Positions 54,622 through 63,691 of a stretch of DNA of 64,000 nt are shown piece after piece; within the stretch, counting starts at the first letter, position 1; each line of letters starts with the position of its first letter. This DNA comes from Streptomyces diastaticus subsp. diastaticus. Its GTDB lineage: Bacteria > Actinomycetota > Actinomycetes > Streptomycetales > Streptomycetaceae. The notes beneath the pieces are model-generated. The model ran no database searches and was not told the DNA's origin. It saw only the letters and a list, made by a program, of their open reading frames with translations. A program made the translations under genes and the position numbers. The stretch lies in NCBI RefSeq assembly GCF_011170125.1, contig NZ_BLLN01000005.1, forward strand, positions 124,001 through 188,000, in the 5' to 3' direction.

Positions 54622-57060
54622 TCACACGCTCGTGGCCGGTCTTCCCGTGTCCGCGTGCAGGAGCACGCCGTCCACGACCTCGGCGGTCAGGCCGCCCATC
54701 CGGTCCACGACCGTCCGGTCGTGTGTGACGACCACCAGCGCGGTCCCGGACTCACGGCACACCTCGTCCAGCAGATCGAGGACCACGACGGCCGTGGCGG
54801 GGTCCAGGGCGCTGGTCACCTCGTCGCACAGCAGCACGTCGGGCCGGGCCGCCAGCGCCCGCGCCAGTGCCACCCGCTGGCGCTCACCCCCCGAGAGCGC
54901 CGCAGGGCGGCGCGCCGCGTGCTCGGGGGTGAGCCCCACGCGGGCCAGCAGCTCGCGCGTCTCCTGCTCGACCGCCTCGTCGGGGACGAGGCCGAACTGT
55001 CGCAGCGGGCGGCCGACGATCCGGCGGACGCTGTGCCGCGGATTGAGCGAGTCGTACGGGTTCTGCGGCACCAACTGCAACCGTCCGAGCTGGGCCGTGT
55101 CACGGCGGGCGAGCGCCGGCGCCAGCGGTTCGCCCGCGAGCAGCACCCGGCCGCCGACGGGCTCCACCAGGCCGGTGATCGCGCGCAGCAGCGTGCTCTT
55201 GCCGCTGCCGGAGGGGCCGATGACGCAGAGCCGGCCGCCCGGAGGCAGCGTGAGCGAGGCGTTCGACAGCACCCGCCCGGACGTCCCTCGCTCCACCGTC
55301 AGGTTCTCGACCCGCAGCAGATCGCCTTGACCGGTGGCCTGCTCCCGCGGCCGGGCCGGGAGAGGCGGTGCGGCGGCCTCCTGCGGAGCGACCAGTGTCT
55401 CGCGCAGCAGCTCCGGAGCGCTGGAGTCCACGATCCGGCCCTCGCTCATCGCCACCACCGTGTCGGCCACCTCGGCGACCGCGTGGAGGTCGTGGGAGAT
55501 CAGCAGCACCGCGGTGGCGGAGTCGCGGCACAGCGCCACGACCTCGGCGAGCAGCCGTGCGGTGTTCTCCGGGTCGAGCGCGCTGGTCGGCTCGTCCAGC
55601 ACCAGCAGTCGGGGATCGCGTGCCAGAGCCGCGGCGATGGCCAGCCGTTGCCGCTGTCCCCCGGAGAGCTGGTGCGGGCGGCGGGCCAGGAACGCCTCGT
55701 CGGACGGCAGGGAGAGTCTGCGCAGCACGGCCCGGGCCTTCTCCCGCCGTGCCCGGGCGGGGACCGCCAGGAGGCGCAACTGCTCGTCCAGCAGCGTTCC
55801 GACCCGCAGGTGCATGGGCAGGGAGGTACGCGGGTCCTGCGCGACGTACGCGACCGAACGCGCACGCAGTTCCCGCAGTGCCCTGCCGGTGAGCCGGCCG
55901 ACGTCCGCGCCGAGCAGCCTGACGGTGCCCCGCTCCTGCTCCAGCCCGGGGGCGGTGTGCCCGAGCAGCGCCAGCGCCGTGCTGGTCTTGCCGCTGCCGG
56001 AGTCCCCGATGAGCGCCACGACCGTTCCGCGCGGCACCGAGAGGTCCACGTCGCGGACCACGGGCCGGCCGGTCTCCGCGACGCTCAGGCGCAACCCTCG
56101 CGCCGAGGCGGCCGAGCCGTCGTCCGGGGCTCCGGCCGGCTCGCGGGCAGGCCGCGCCTCGGCCGTCCGCGCCCTGTGCCGCGGTCGCCCGGTGCGCACC
56201 AGCCGGCGCGCGGCGGAGACGGGGCCGAGACCGTCGACCATCAGCCCGGCGGTCAGGAGCATCGCCAGCAGCATGGCGCTCGGGGCGAGCACCGCCAGCG
56301 GCTGCAGCGCGAGGCCGCCGCGGTTCTCCAGGATCATCAGTCCCCAGTCGGGGGTGGGCGGCTGGGCCCCGAGCCCCAGGAAGCCGGCGGTGGCCACGGC
56401 GTACGCCGCTCCGACGAACCGCACACCGGCGTCGGCGCCCAGGGTGACGGCCAGGTTGGGGAACACCTCGCGGAACAGCACCGAACGGGTCGTCTCGCCG
56501 CGTGCGACGGCCACCTCCACGTAGTCGTGGGCGAGGGCCTGCACCGTGGCGGCCCGGACGATCCGGGCGATGTCCGGCAGCATCACCGCGACCACCGAGA
56601 CCGCGACACCGGAGACACCCGGTCCGGTGCCCGTGGTGATGACGGCGATGAGTACCAGGGGCGGCAGGCCCAGGAGCACGTCGGCCAGCCGCATCACCAG
56701 GGTGTCCACCCAGCCGCCCCGGTAGGCGGCGAGCATGCCCGCCGCGGTGCCCAGCACGTACGCGATCAGCAGCACGGCGAGGGTGACCAGGATCAGCACC
56801 CGGCCGCCCGCCAGAACCCTGCTCAGCACGTCGGCGCCCAGATGGTCGGTGCCCAGCGGGTGGTCACCGCTCGTCGGCGCGAACGGCATGTCGGCGCCGG
56901 TGAGCGGATCGTACGGGGCGAGCCAGGGGCCGCACAGGGCCAGCAGCACCAGGATGCCGAACAGCACGGCGGCGACGGGCCGGCGGCGGGCCGGCCGCTG
57001 GGGCGGTGTTGCGGCGGACGCGGCGGCCCCGGCGGCGGAAGAAGGAGGGGTCACGGTCAT
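54622..57060 (-). CDS. Oligopeptide-type ABC importer: permease fused to two ATPase domains (DppC-DppD-DppF-like)
   Basis: An 812-aa fusion. Residues about 30-285 are a DppC-like permease (five to six helices; FLGLGAQPPTPDWGLMILEN). Residues about 320-555 are the first ATPase (Walker A GDSGSGKTST, LSGGQRQRLAIAAAL, LLVLDEPTSALD) and about 580-800 the second (GPSGSGKSTL, LSGGERQRVALARAL, VLLCDEVTSALD). These are usually three separate proteins. Both nucleotide-binding domains look intact. It overlaps the DppB-like permease gene by 4 nt. Confidence 0.9.
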   Translation of the reverse strand: MTVTPPSSAAGAAASAATPPQRPARRRPVAAVLFGILVLLALCGPWLAPYDPLTGADMPFAPTSGDHPLGTDHLGADVLSRVLAGGRVLILVTLAVLLIAYVLGTAAGMLAAYRGGWVDTLVMRLADVLLGLPPLVLIAVITTGTGPGVSGVAVSVVAVMLPDIARIVRAATVQALAHDYVEVAVARGETTRSVLFREVFPNLAVTLGADAGVRFVGAAYAVATAGFLGLGAQPPTPDWGLMILENRGGLALQPLAVLAPSAMLLAMLLTAGLMVDGLGPVSAARRLVRTGRPRHRARTAEARPAREPAGAPDDGSAASARGLRLSVAETGRPVVRDVDLSVPRGTVVALIGDSGSGKTSTALALLGHTAPGLEQERGTVRLLGADVGRLTGRALRELRARSVAYVAQDPRTSLPMHLRVGTLLDEQLRLLAVPARARREKARAVLRRLSLPSDEAFLARRPHQLSGGQRQRLAIAAALARDPRLLVLDEPTSALDPENTARLLAEVVALCRDSATAVLLISHDLHAVAEVADTVVAMSEGRIVDSSAPELLRETLVAPQEAAAPPLPARPREQATGQGDLLRVENLTVERGTSGRVLSNASLTLPPGGRLCVIGPSGSGKSTLLRAITGLVEPVGGRVLLAGEPLAPALARRDTAQLGRLQLVPQNPYDSLNPRHSVRRIVGRPLRQFGLVPDEAVEQETRELLARVGLTPEHAARRPAALSGGERQRVALARALAARPDVLLCDEVTSALDPATAVVVLDLLDEVCRESGTALVVVTHDRTVVDRMGGLTAEVVDGVLLHADTGRPATSV

Positions 57061-58043
57061 CTCGGCAGCCTCCGCAAGGGGTCGAGGAGCACGCCGAGCA
57101 GGTCACCCGCCAGGTTCACCAGTACCGTCAGCGCGGCCACGAGCAGGCCGATCGCCTGGACCGTGGGCACGTCCCGCCCCACGGACGCCTGGACGAGCAC
57201 CGAGGCCAGTCCCGGAAAGCCGAAGAGGGTCTCGGCGACGAGGGCGCTGCCCACCAGCAGCGCCGTGTAGCGGGCCAGGAGCGGGATGACGGGCGGGAGG
57301 GCGGCGGGCAGGATGTACCGCAGGACGATCCTGCGCTCGGGCACGCCGTTGAGGCGGGCCGTCACCACGGCGTCGCTCGTCGTGCTCTCCGCCACCCCGA
57401 TCCGTACGAGCCGGGTGTTGTGCGCGATGCAGCCGACCAGCAGCGTGGCCACCGGGAGGACGAGAATCTGCGGATTGCTCAGCACTCCTTCTCCGGGCCC
57501 GATCAGCGAGACGGCCGGCAGCCAGCCCAGATGGACGGCGAAGACCAGGACGAGGACGGCTCCCGTGACGAATTCGGGGACCGAGACCAGCGTGAGCGTG
57601 GCCAGGGAGATGCTCCGGTCGGCCGCGCGGTTCGCCCGCAGCCCCGCCCAGACACCGAGCCCGACCGCCAGCGGCACGAGGAGTGCCATGGTGATCCCCG
57701 CCAGCACCAGGGAGTTGACGGCCCGCGAGGAGACGAGTTCCATCACGGAACCGCCGGACACGTAGGACGTGCCCAGGTCTCCCCCGACGGCGTGCAGCAG
57801 CCAGTCCGCGTACTGCACCACCGCCGGCCGGTTCAGGCCCAGCTCCTCGCGGCGCGCGGCGACCGCCTCCTCGGTGGCCTCCGGGCCCAGGGAGGCGGAC
57901 GCCGCGTCTCCGGTCGCGAGTCCGGTGGCCGCGAAGACGACCACGGACACGGCGCCCAGCACGACGGCGCCCAGGGCCAGCCTGCGGCCCAGGAAGCGCC
58001 ACAGGGTGCCTCGTCCGCCGGAGAGGTGCGCCGGAGCCCTCAT
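57057..58043 (-). CDS. ABC importer permease, DppB-like
   Basis: A 328-aa permease with six hydrophobic helices and the inner-membrane loop signature of peptide/nickel permeases (RLNGVPERRIVLRYILPAAL). It pairs with the permease domain of the downstream fusion protein. ATGA overlaps join it to the binding-protein gene upstream and the fusion gene downstream, giving the operon SBP - DppB - DppCDF. Confidence 0.9.
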   Translation of the reverse strand: MRAPAHLSGGRGTLWRFLGRRLALGAVVLGAVSVVVFAATGLATGDAASASLGPEATEEAVAARREELGLNRPAVVQYADWLLHAVGGDLGTSYVSGGSVMELVSSRAVNSLVLAGITMALLVPLAVGLGVWAGLRANRAADRSISLATLTLVSVPEFVTGAVLVLVFAVHLGWLPAVSLIGPGEGVLSNPQILVLPVATLLVGCIAHNTRLVRIGVAESTTSDAVVTARLNGVPERRIVLRYILPAALPPVIPLLARYTALLVGSALVAETLFGFPGLASVLVQASVGRDVPTVQAIGLLVAALTVLVNLAGDLLGVLLDPLRRLPR

Positions 58044-59626
58044 GCCAGGTACGCGTCTCGGAAGCTGGGGAAGGTCGGGTAGCCGAGTGACTTCACGTCG
58101 TGCACCTTGGGGGTCGCGGCGGCCAGTACAGGCGCCTTGGCCCAGACCATGTCGCCACCCTCTTCGTAGAGGTGGTGCTGGATGTCGCTCAGGGACTTCT
58201 TGCGCTGCTCCTCCGTGACGGCCGAGCGCACCGCGTTCACCAGCGAGTCGGTCCGGTCACCGGCGAGGCCCGTGAACGGCAGCAGGGCGTCGCTGCCGTA
58301 GAAGAACAGCACGTCCAGCGGGAGCGGCCGGGGCTTGCGGTTCGCCGACTGGAAGTGCGCGCCGATGAAGACCTTCGGGTCCGCGAAGAAGTCGCCCGGC
58401 GGCACCTTGTCGAGCTTGATCCTCACGCCGGCCTGCTTGGCCTGTTCGGCGAGGATGACGGCGCCCTCGGTGAGGCCGTACTCGTAGTCGCTGGTGCGGA
58501 TGGTCAGGGTCAGGTGCTCCGCGCCCGCCTGCTTGAGCAGCTTCCTCGCCCGCTCGGGGTCGTACTCCCGCTGGGGCAGGTCGTCCGCGTAGTGCGGCAG
58601 GTGCTTGCCGAACAGGTCGTTGCCGAGTTCGCCGAAGCCGAGAGTGACCCTCTTGATCATCTCCTCACGGTCCACGACGTACTTGAGGGCCTCCCCCACG
58701 CGCGGGTCGTCGAAGGGCTTCTGGTTGCGCTTCAGCATGGCGCCGAAGTTGGGCCACTCCCACTTCGGCGGCGTGAACAGCTGGATCTGGTCGTTCTTCC
58801 GCTCCGCCCGGCCGGCCACCAGGGAGATGCTCGCCGCGTAGTCGACCTGGCCGGCCTTCAGCGCGTTGAGGCGGGCTTCACCGTCGGCGATGGACAGCAG
58901 CTCCAGCTCGTCCAGGTAGGGCCCCTTGTCGCTCCAGTAGTCAGGGTTCCGCTTGAGCAGCGCGCCCTGGCCGACACGGTGGTTCTCGATCACGAACGGC
59001 CCGCTGCCCGGCGCCTTCTCGAAGTTCTTGGTGCCTTCGGGGAAGACGAAGACGCCCTGGGTGAGCACCTGGTCCAGGAACCCGTGCGCGCGCTTCATGG
59101 GGATCACCGCGGTACGCCGGTCCTTGCGCCGGACATTGGCGATGTCGACATCGGCCAGCAGCGGGGCCGTGTTGGCCTCCTGCTTCATCTGCGTGCTCAG
59201 GGTGTACAGCACGTCGTCGATGCCGAGCTTGCGGCCGTCGCTGAAGCGCACCCCGTCGCGCACCCGCAGCGTCCACTCGGTGCCGTCGGCGTTGGGCTCG
59301 ATGACCTCGGCGAGCTGCATCTCCACACTGCCGTCGGCGCCGACCACACACAGTTCGTCGTAGACCACGCGCGCCCGCACGTAGTCGATCGGGGTGTTGG
59401 CCGCCTGGATGATGTTGGCCGTCTCGTTGCTTCCGCCGATGAAGGCGGCGCGCAGCCTGCCCCCTCGCTTGGGGTCCGATCCGGTCTTCTTGCCGTCCTC
59501 CGCCGTCGACCTGTCGCCGTCCGCGCCGCAGCCGGCCAGCGCTCCCGCCACAGCCGTACCGGCGGTCACCCCCGCCGCGGTCCGCAGGAGCGTTCTCCTG
59601 GCCACCGCGCGCTCTGACTCGGTCAT
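58040..59626 (-). CDS. ABC importer solute-binding lipoprotein (family 5)
   Basis: 528 aa. The N-terminus has a twin-arginine motif (VARRTLLRTAAG) and a lipobox (LAGC, Cys at about residue 33), so it is probably a Tat-exported lipoprotein. The body is the SBP_bac_5 fold for peptides, nickel or related ligands (GTEWTLRVRDGVRFSDGRKL; AINxxV-like EALKYVVDREEMIKRVTLGF). GGGAGG 4 nt before the ATG supports the start. Its location beside sugar and P450 genes suggests uptake of a cluster-related compound, but ordinary peptide import is equally possible. Confidence 0.9.
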   Translation of the reverse strand: MTESERAVARRTLLRTAAGVTAGTAVAGALAGCGADGDRSTAEDGKKTGSDPKRGGRLRAAFIGGSNETANIIQAANTPIDYVRARVVYDELCVVGADGSVEMQLAEVIEPNADGTEWTLRVRDGVRFSDGRKLGIDDVLYTLSTQMKQEANTAPLLADVDIANVRRKDRRTAVIPMKRAHGFLDQVLTQGVFVFPEGTKNFEKAPGSGPFVIENHRVGQGALLKRNPDYWSDKGPYLDELELLSIADGEARLNALKAGQVDYAASISLVAGRAERKNDQIQLFTPPKWEWPNFGAMLKRNQKPFDDPRVGEALKYVVDREEMIKRVTLGFGELGNDLFGKHLPHYADDLPQREYDPERARKLLKQAGAEHLTLTIRTSDYEYGLTEGAVILAEQAKQAGVRIKLDKVPPGDFFADPKVFIGAHFQSANRKPRPLPLDVLFFYGSDALLPFTGLAGDRTDSLVNAVRSAVTEEQRKKSLSDIQHHLYEEGGDMVWAKAPVLAAATPKVHDVKSLGYPTFPSFRDAYLA

Positions 59627-59776
59627 GGTTCCTCCCTCACATGTGCCATGCCTGGCGCGGGGAACCTACGTAATCGCGCCACCCTCCTTCTGCGCACCAT
59701 TGAGCATCCGGGCCATCTTCCGCGGCCGCTCAGTTGAGAGCAGACACGGTCGGCGGCAGCCGCGAGGGTCGGCGCC

Positions 59777-60493
59777 ATGACGAAGCAGCTGGATGAGATG
59801 CCGATGGATTTCGAGCGGGCTCTGTGCGTGGTCGCCCACCCCGACGACATGGAGTTCGGTGGCGCCGGGGCGGTGGCGTCGTGGACGGCCGCCGGGAAGG
59901 AGGTGGGCTATGTGCTGCTGACGCACGGCGAGGCAGGCATCGACGGGATGCGGCCGGAGGAGGCGGTCCGCGTCCGTGAGGCGGAGCAGCGCGAGAGCGC
60001 GGCGATCGTGGGCGTGGGCAGCGTGGAGTTCCTCGGCCACCCGGACGGTGTGGTGGAGTACGGAGTGGCCCTGCGCCGCGACATCGCCGCGGCGATCCGG
60101 CGCCACCGCCCCGGACTCGTCGTCGGCTACAACCACCGCGACACCACGCACACCGGCCGGTGGAACACCGCGGACCACCGCAACACCGGGCGGGCTCTGC
60201 TCGACGCGGTGGCCGACGCGGGCAACCGCTGGATCTTCCCGGACGCCGGGGAGCCGTGGGGCGGCGTGCGCTACGTCGCCATGGCCGGTTCCCCCGATCC
60301 GACCCACGCGGTGGACGTGACCGGAGCCGTCGACGCCGCGGTGGCCTCCCTGGAGGCGCACCGCACGTATCTGGCGTCCCTGGGCGGCGGCGGACCGGTT
60401 GATGTGCGCACCCCGCTGACGGGGCTGTTCCGGGCGACGGGCGAGCGGTTCGGCGGCCGGTTGTCGATCCCCTTCGAACTCGTGGTCGGCTGA
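59777..60493 (+). CDS. PIG-L family deacetylase
   Basis: A 238-aa zinc-dependent deacetylase with AHPDDMEFGG (zinc ligands H21, D24) and the downstream histidine in TADHRNTGRAL. Relatives deacetylate N-acetylglucosaminyl groups (mycothiol, bacillithiol, glycopeptide antibiotics). It is divergent from the binding-protein gene across 150 nt. Beside sugar biosynthesis genes it may act on an N-acetylated sugar; this is inferred. Confidence 0.88.
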   Translation: MTKQLDEMPMDFERALCVVAHPDDMEFGGAGAVASWTAAGKEVGYVLLTHGEAGIDGMRPEEAVRVREAEQRESAAIVGVGSVEFLGHPDGVVEYGVALRRDIAAAIRRHRPGLVVGYNHRDTTHTGRWNTADHRNTGRALLDAVADAGNRWIFPDAGEPWGGVRYVAMAGSPDPTHAVDVTGAVDAAVASLEAHRTYLASLGGGGPVDVRTPLTGLFRATGERFGGRLSIPFELVVG

Positions 60494-60573
60494 TCCGTCC
60501 GAGAGCCGGAAAAGCGCTCCGGGTGCGCAACTTTGGCCAGGCGGACCCGGGCCGCGTCCCTACTCTCGGCCGC

Positions 60574-60969
60574 ATGGCAGCTATCCCATACATGAAGTAC
60601 GAGGACGTGGCCCGGGCCCTGGACTGGCTGAGCGAGGCGTTCGGTTTCACCGAGCGGGAGCGGTTCGCGCACCCGGAGGGCCCGGTCTTCCACGCAGAGA
60701 TGCTGACGCCCGCCGGCGATCCGGTGTATCTGGCCGGGCCGGGGGACGACTACCGTTCGCCCGCCCGCACCGGCCACCTCAACGCGATGGTCTCGGTCGA
60801 CGTCGAGGACGTGGACGCCCAGTACCGGAGGGCACAGGCCGCCGGCGCCAAGCTGGTCTTCCCGCCGACGGACACCCCGCAGGGCACGCGGGTGTGCAAG
60901 GTGGAGGACCACGAGGGCCAGGAGTGGTTCTTCAGCCAGAAGCTGACCGCAACGGGGCAGCGGACGTAG
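60574..60969 (+). CDS. VOC (glyoxalase-like) protein
   Basis: A 131-aa protein with the vicinal-oxygen-chelate fold in two beta-alpha-beta units (PYMKYEDVARALDWLSEAFG; VSVDVEDVDAQYRRAQAAGA, then DHEGQEWFF). Candidate metal ligands are sparse: the second-half VEDHEGQEW keeps a His/Glu, while the first half has none obvious, so it could be a binding or resistance protein and not an enzyme. It follows the deacetylase by 80 nt. Confidence 0.75.
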   Translation: MAAIPYMKYEDVARALDWLSEAFGFTERERFAHPEGPVFHAEMLTPAGDPVYLAGPGDDYRSPARTGHLNAMVSVDVEDVDAQYRRAQAAGAKLVFPPTDTPQGTRVCKVEDHEGQEWFFSQKLTATGQRT

Positions 60970-60994
60970 GAGTCCGCGTCGCGCGCCGGCGAGA

Positions 60995-61039
60995 ACAGGG
61001 GAAAGGGACCGGGAGCGACTCCCGGTCCCTTTCCCCTGT
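60995..61039. terminator. Bidirectional terminator between the VOC and P450 genes
   Basis: Perfect 21-bp arms (60995-61015 and 61019-61039) with a 3-nt CGA loop. It is placed 25 nt after the VOC stop and 8 nt before the convergent P450 stop, so it can serve both. Confidence 0.85.
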
Positions 61040-61047
61040 CCGGCCTC

Positions 61048-62280
61048 TCACCAGGCGACCGGCAGGGCCTTTAGGGAGTGGATCACGACGTTCTTCTTCC
61101 AGGGCAGCTCCGTCTCAGGCACGGCGAGCCGCAGCCCGGGGAAGCGGCGCAGCAGCGTGGCGATGCCGATCTGCAGTTCCAGCCGGGCGAGCTGGGCGCC
61201 CACGCAGTGGTGGATGCCGTGGCCGAACGAGGTGTGGGAGCCGGGCTTGCGGGTGATGTCGAACCGGTCCGGGTCCTCCCAGACGGCTTCGTCGCGGTTG
61301 GCGGAGTTGGTGATGGCGATGACGCCGTCCCCGGCCTTGATCAGCTCGCCCCCGACCTCGACGTCCTCGACGGCCACCCGCATCAGCCCTCCCGCGGCGC
61401 CGCCCGGGATGAAGCGCAGCAGTTCCTCCACGGCGTCGCCGATCAACTCGGGGTCGGCACGCAGCGCCTCCAGTTGGCCGGGGTTGCGCAGCAGCACCAG
61501 GACGGCGTTGGCCAGGCGGTTGGCGGTCGTCTCGTAACCGGCGACGATCAGGCCGCCGGCGAAGGAGACGAGTTCGCGCTCGCTGAGCCGGTCGTCGTTG
61601 TCGCGGGCGGCGATCAGGACGCCCAGCAGGTCGTCCGCGGGCTCGGCACGGCGCTCCTGGACCATGGCGGCGAGGTAGCCGATCAGGGCGTTGCGTGCCG
61701 CGACGGCCGACTCCAGCTCGTCGGGCGAGGTACGGAACATCATGTCCGACCACTCGCGGAACCTGTCGCGGTCACTCGCCGGCACACCGAGCAGGTCGCA
61801 GATGGTGATGATCGGCAGCGGCGCGGACAGTGAGGAGACCACGTCACCGGGTGCGCCCGCCTGTTCCATGGCGTCCAGCAGTCCGTCGACGGTGGTCTGG
61901 ATGCCCTGCCGCATCCCCTCGATGCGCCGGACCGTGAAGGCGGGGGCGACGAGCCGGCGCAGCCGGGTGTGGTCGGGCGCGTCCTTGCTGACGATGGAGT
62001 CGGGGTCCCCCTCGACCCCCGGCATCAGCTTGGGCGCCTCGGGGCGGGTGGCGGCCTGGCGGCTGAACCGGGCGTCGTTGAAGACGAACCGCACGTCCTC
62101 GTAGCGGGTGACGACCCAGGCGATGTCACCGCTGGGGAGGGTGACGCGGCTGACCGGTTTCTCCGTGCGCAGCCTGGCGTACTCGGGCGACGGGTCCAGG
62201 GCGGAGGTGATCGGGAAGGGAAAGCGCGGCGGCGCCCCGCCCTCTTCGGCCGGGCGGGCGACTTCGTCGGTGCGGGCCAC
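61048..62280 (-). CDS. Cytochrome P450
   Basis: A 410-aa bacterial P450. The heme ligand is C359 in FGHGIHHCVGAQLARLE; ExxR is EELLRF and the I-helix is AGYETTA with Tyr in place of the usual His or Asp. It hydroxylates or oxidises a small molecule with electrons from a ferredoxin that is not encoded here. The GTG start has AAGGAG 5 nt upstream. It is 102 nt downstream of a second P450 in the same direction, so the two are probably co-transcribed. Tailoring of the glycosylated product suggested by the sugar genes is a reasonable guess. Confidence 0.92.
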   Translation of the reverse strand: MARTDEVARPAEEGGAPPRFPFPITSALDPSPEYARLRTEKPVSRVTLPSGDIAWVVTRYEDVRFVFNDARFSRQAATRPEAPKLMPGVEGDPDSIVSKDAPDHTRLRRLVAPAFTVRRIEGMRQGIQTTVDGLLDAMEQAGAPGDVVSSLSAPLPIITICDLLGVPASDRDRFREWSDMMFRTSPDELESAVAARNALIGYLAAMVQERRAEPADDLLGVLIAARDNDDRLSERELVSFAGGLIVAGYETTANRLANAVLVLLRNPGQLEALRADPELIGDAVEELLRFIPGGAAGGLMRVAVEDVEVGGELIKAGDGVIAITNSANRDEAVWEDPDRFDITRKPGSHTSFGHGIHHCVGAQLARLELQIGIATLLRRFPGLRLAVPETELPWKKNVVIHSLKALPVAW

Positions 62281-62382
62281 GACGGCTCCTTGTCTCCGGG
62301 GCGCGACACGTCCCGGGCAGTCGGTGGGGTACGAACGGAAGGTGGGTCGACGGGGCGTACGGGCCCGGCGGGACGCCCAGGG

Positions 62383-63576
62383 TCACCAGGCCACCGGCAG
62401 TTCGTGGACCCCGTGGACGAACATGTCGGTGCGGAACGGGATCTCCTCGTCCGGCACCGCCGTGTGCAGGGTGGGGACGCGGGCGAACAACGTGCGCCAC
62501 AGCACGCCCAGTTGCAGGCGGGCCAGGAGCTGCCCCAGGCACTGGTGGAGGCCGTGCCCGAAGGCCAGGTGGTCATGGGCCGGGCGGTGCGGATCGAGCC
62601 GGCCGGGGTCGGGGAAGACGCTGGCGTCCCGGTTCGCCGAGGACAGCACGACGACGACGCCCTCACCCGCGCGGATGGTGCGCCCGGCGATCTCCACGTC
62701 CTCCACGGCGACCCGCCGCAGCCCGTAGTCGATCACCGTCTGGTGGCGCAGGGTCTCCTCGACGAGGCCCGGTACCACGGAGGGGTCCTCGCGCACTGCC
62801 GTGAGCTGCTCCGGGTGCCGCAGCAGCGTCAGCGTGCCGACGCCGATCTGGTTGGCGATCGTCTCGAACCCCGCGATCATCAGCAGAGTGGCGATGCCGA
62901 CGACTTCGTCGTGGCTGACGCCGTCCCGCTCACGGTGTGCGGCCACCCTGCTCAGCAGATCGTCCTCGGGCTCCTCGGTCTTGCGTCCGACGAGGCGGTC
63001 CAGGTAGGCCCGGAGTTCGTCGCGTACGGCCTGGCGGCGCACGGGGGTGGCGGACTGGTCGCCGATGACCGCGGTGCATTCCTGGAAGAAGTCGCGATCC
63101 GCGTACGGGACGCCGAGCAGTTCGCAGATGACCAGCGTCGGCAGCGGCAGGGCGATGCGCTGTACGAGGTCCGCGGGGGCGCCGTGCTCCAGCATGGCAT
63201 CGATCAGGTCGTCGACGATCTGCTGCACGGCCGGGCGGAGCGCCTCGATCCGTTTCTTCTTGAACTCGTCGACGACGGCCCGCCGCAGCCGGCTGTGTTC
63301 CGGGGGGTCCATGCGGATGAACGTCCCCGGCCCCGGGGGCCGGACCGTCATGCGCGCGGGGAAGCCCTCACGGGAGAAGTCGGAGCTGAACCGGTGGTCG
63401 GAGAGGACGGCGCGGGCGTCGGCGTGGCGGGTGACGAGCCACACGTCACTGCCGTCGAAGTCGAGCCGGGCCCGGTGCAGTGGCCGGTTCTCGCGCAGGT
63501 CGTCGAAGACGGGTGCCGGATCGAGCGGGCACGTGCGCGGAACCGGGTACGACGTCGGCAGATTCGAGTCGTCCAA
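62383..63576 (-). CDS. Cytochrome P450
   Basis: A 397-aa P450 with FGHGLHQCLGQLLARLQ (heme Cys 52 residues from the end), EETLRH for ExxR and an I-helix IAGFETIA in which the acid/alcohol pair is altered (usual AG-x-(D/E)-T-T). I prefer the TTG at 63576 because AAAGGA lies 7 nt upstream; a TTG at 63597 would add seven residues without a clear ribosome-binding site. First gene of the P450 pair. Its family resembles macrolide- and peptide-tailoring hydroxylases, but the substrate is unknown. Confidence 0.9.
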   Translation of the reverse strand: MDDSNLPTSYPVPRTCPLDPAPVFDDLRENRPLHRARLDFDGSDVWLVTRHADARAVLSDHRFSSDFSREGFPARMTVRPPGPGTFIRMDPPEHSRLRRAVVDEFKKKRIEALRPAVQQIVDDLIDAMLEHGAPADLVQRIALPLPTLVICELLGVPYADRDFFQECTAVIGDQSATPVRRQAVRDELRAYLDRLVGRKTEEPEDDLLSRVAAHRERDGVSHDEVVGIATLLMIAGFETIANQIGVGTLTLLRHPEQLTAVREDPSVVPGLVEETLRHQTVIDYGLRRVAVEDVEIAGRTIRAGEGVVVVLSSANRDASVFPDPGRLDPHRPAHDHLAFGHGLHQCLGQLLARLQLGVLWRTLFARVPTLHTAVPDEEIPFRTDMFVHGVHELPVAW

Positions 63577-63691
63577 GGTCGCGTCCTTTACGTCCAACGA
63601 GGGGCCGCCGGGCGGAGTGCCCGGGGGCCATCCTCGTCAGCGGACGCTTCCGGATCTGCTCAACTTTGCGCGACCCCTGGAACGGGCCGGC

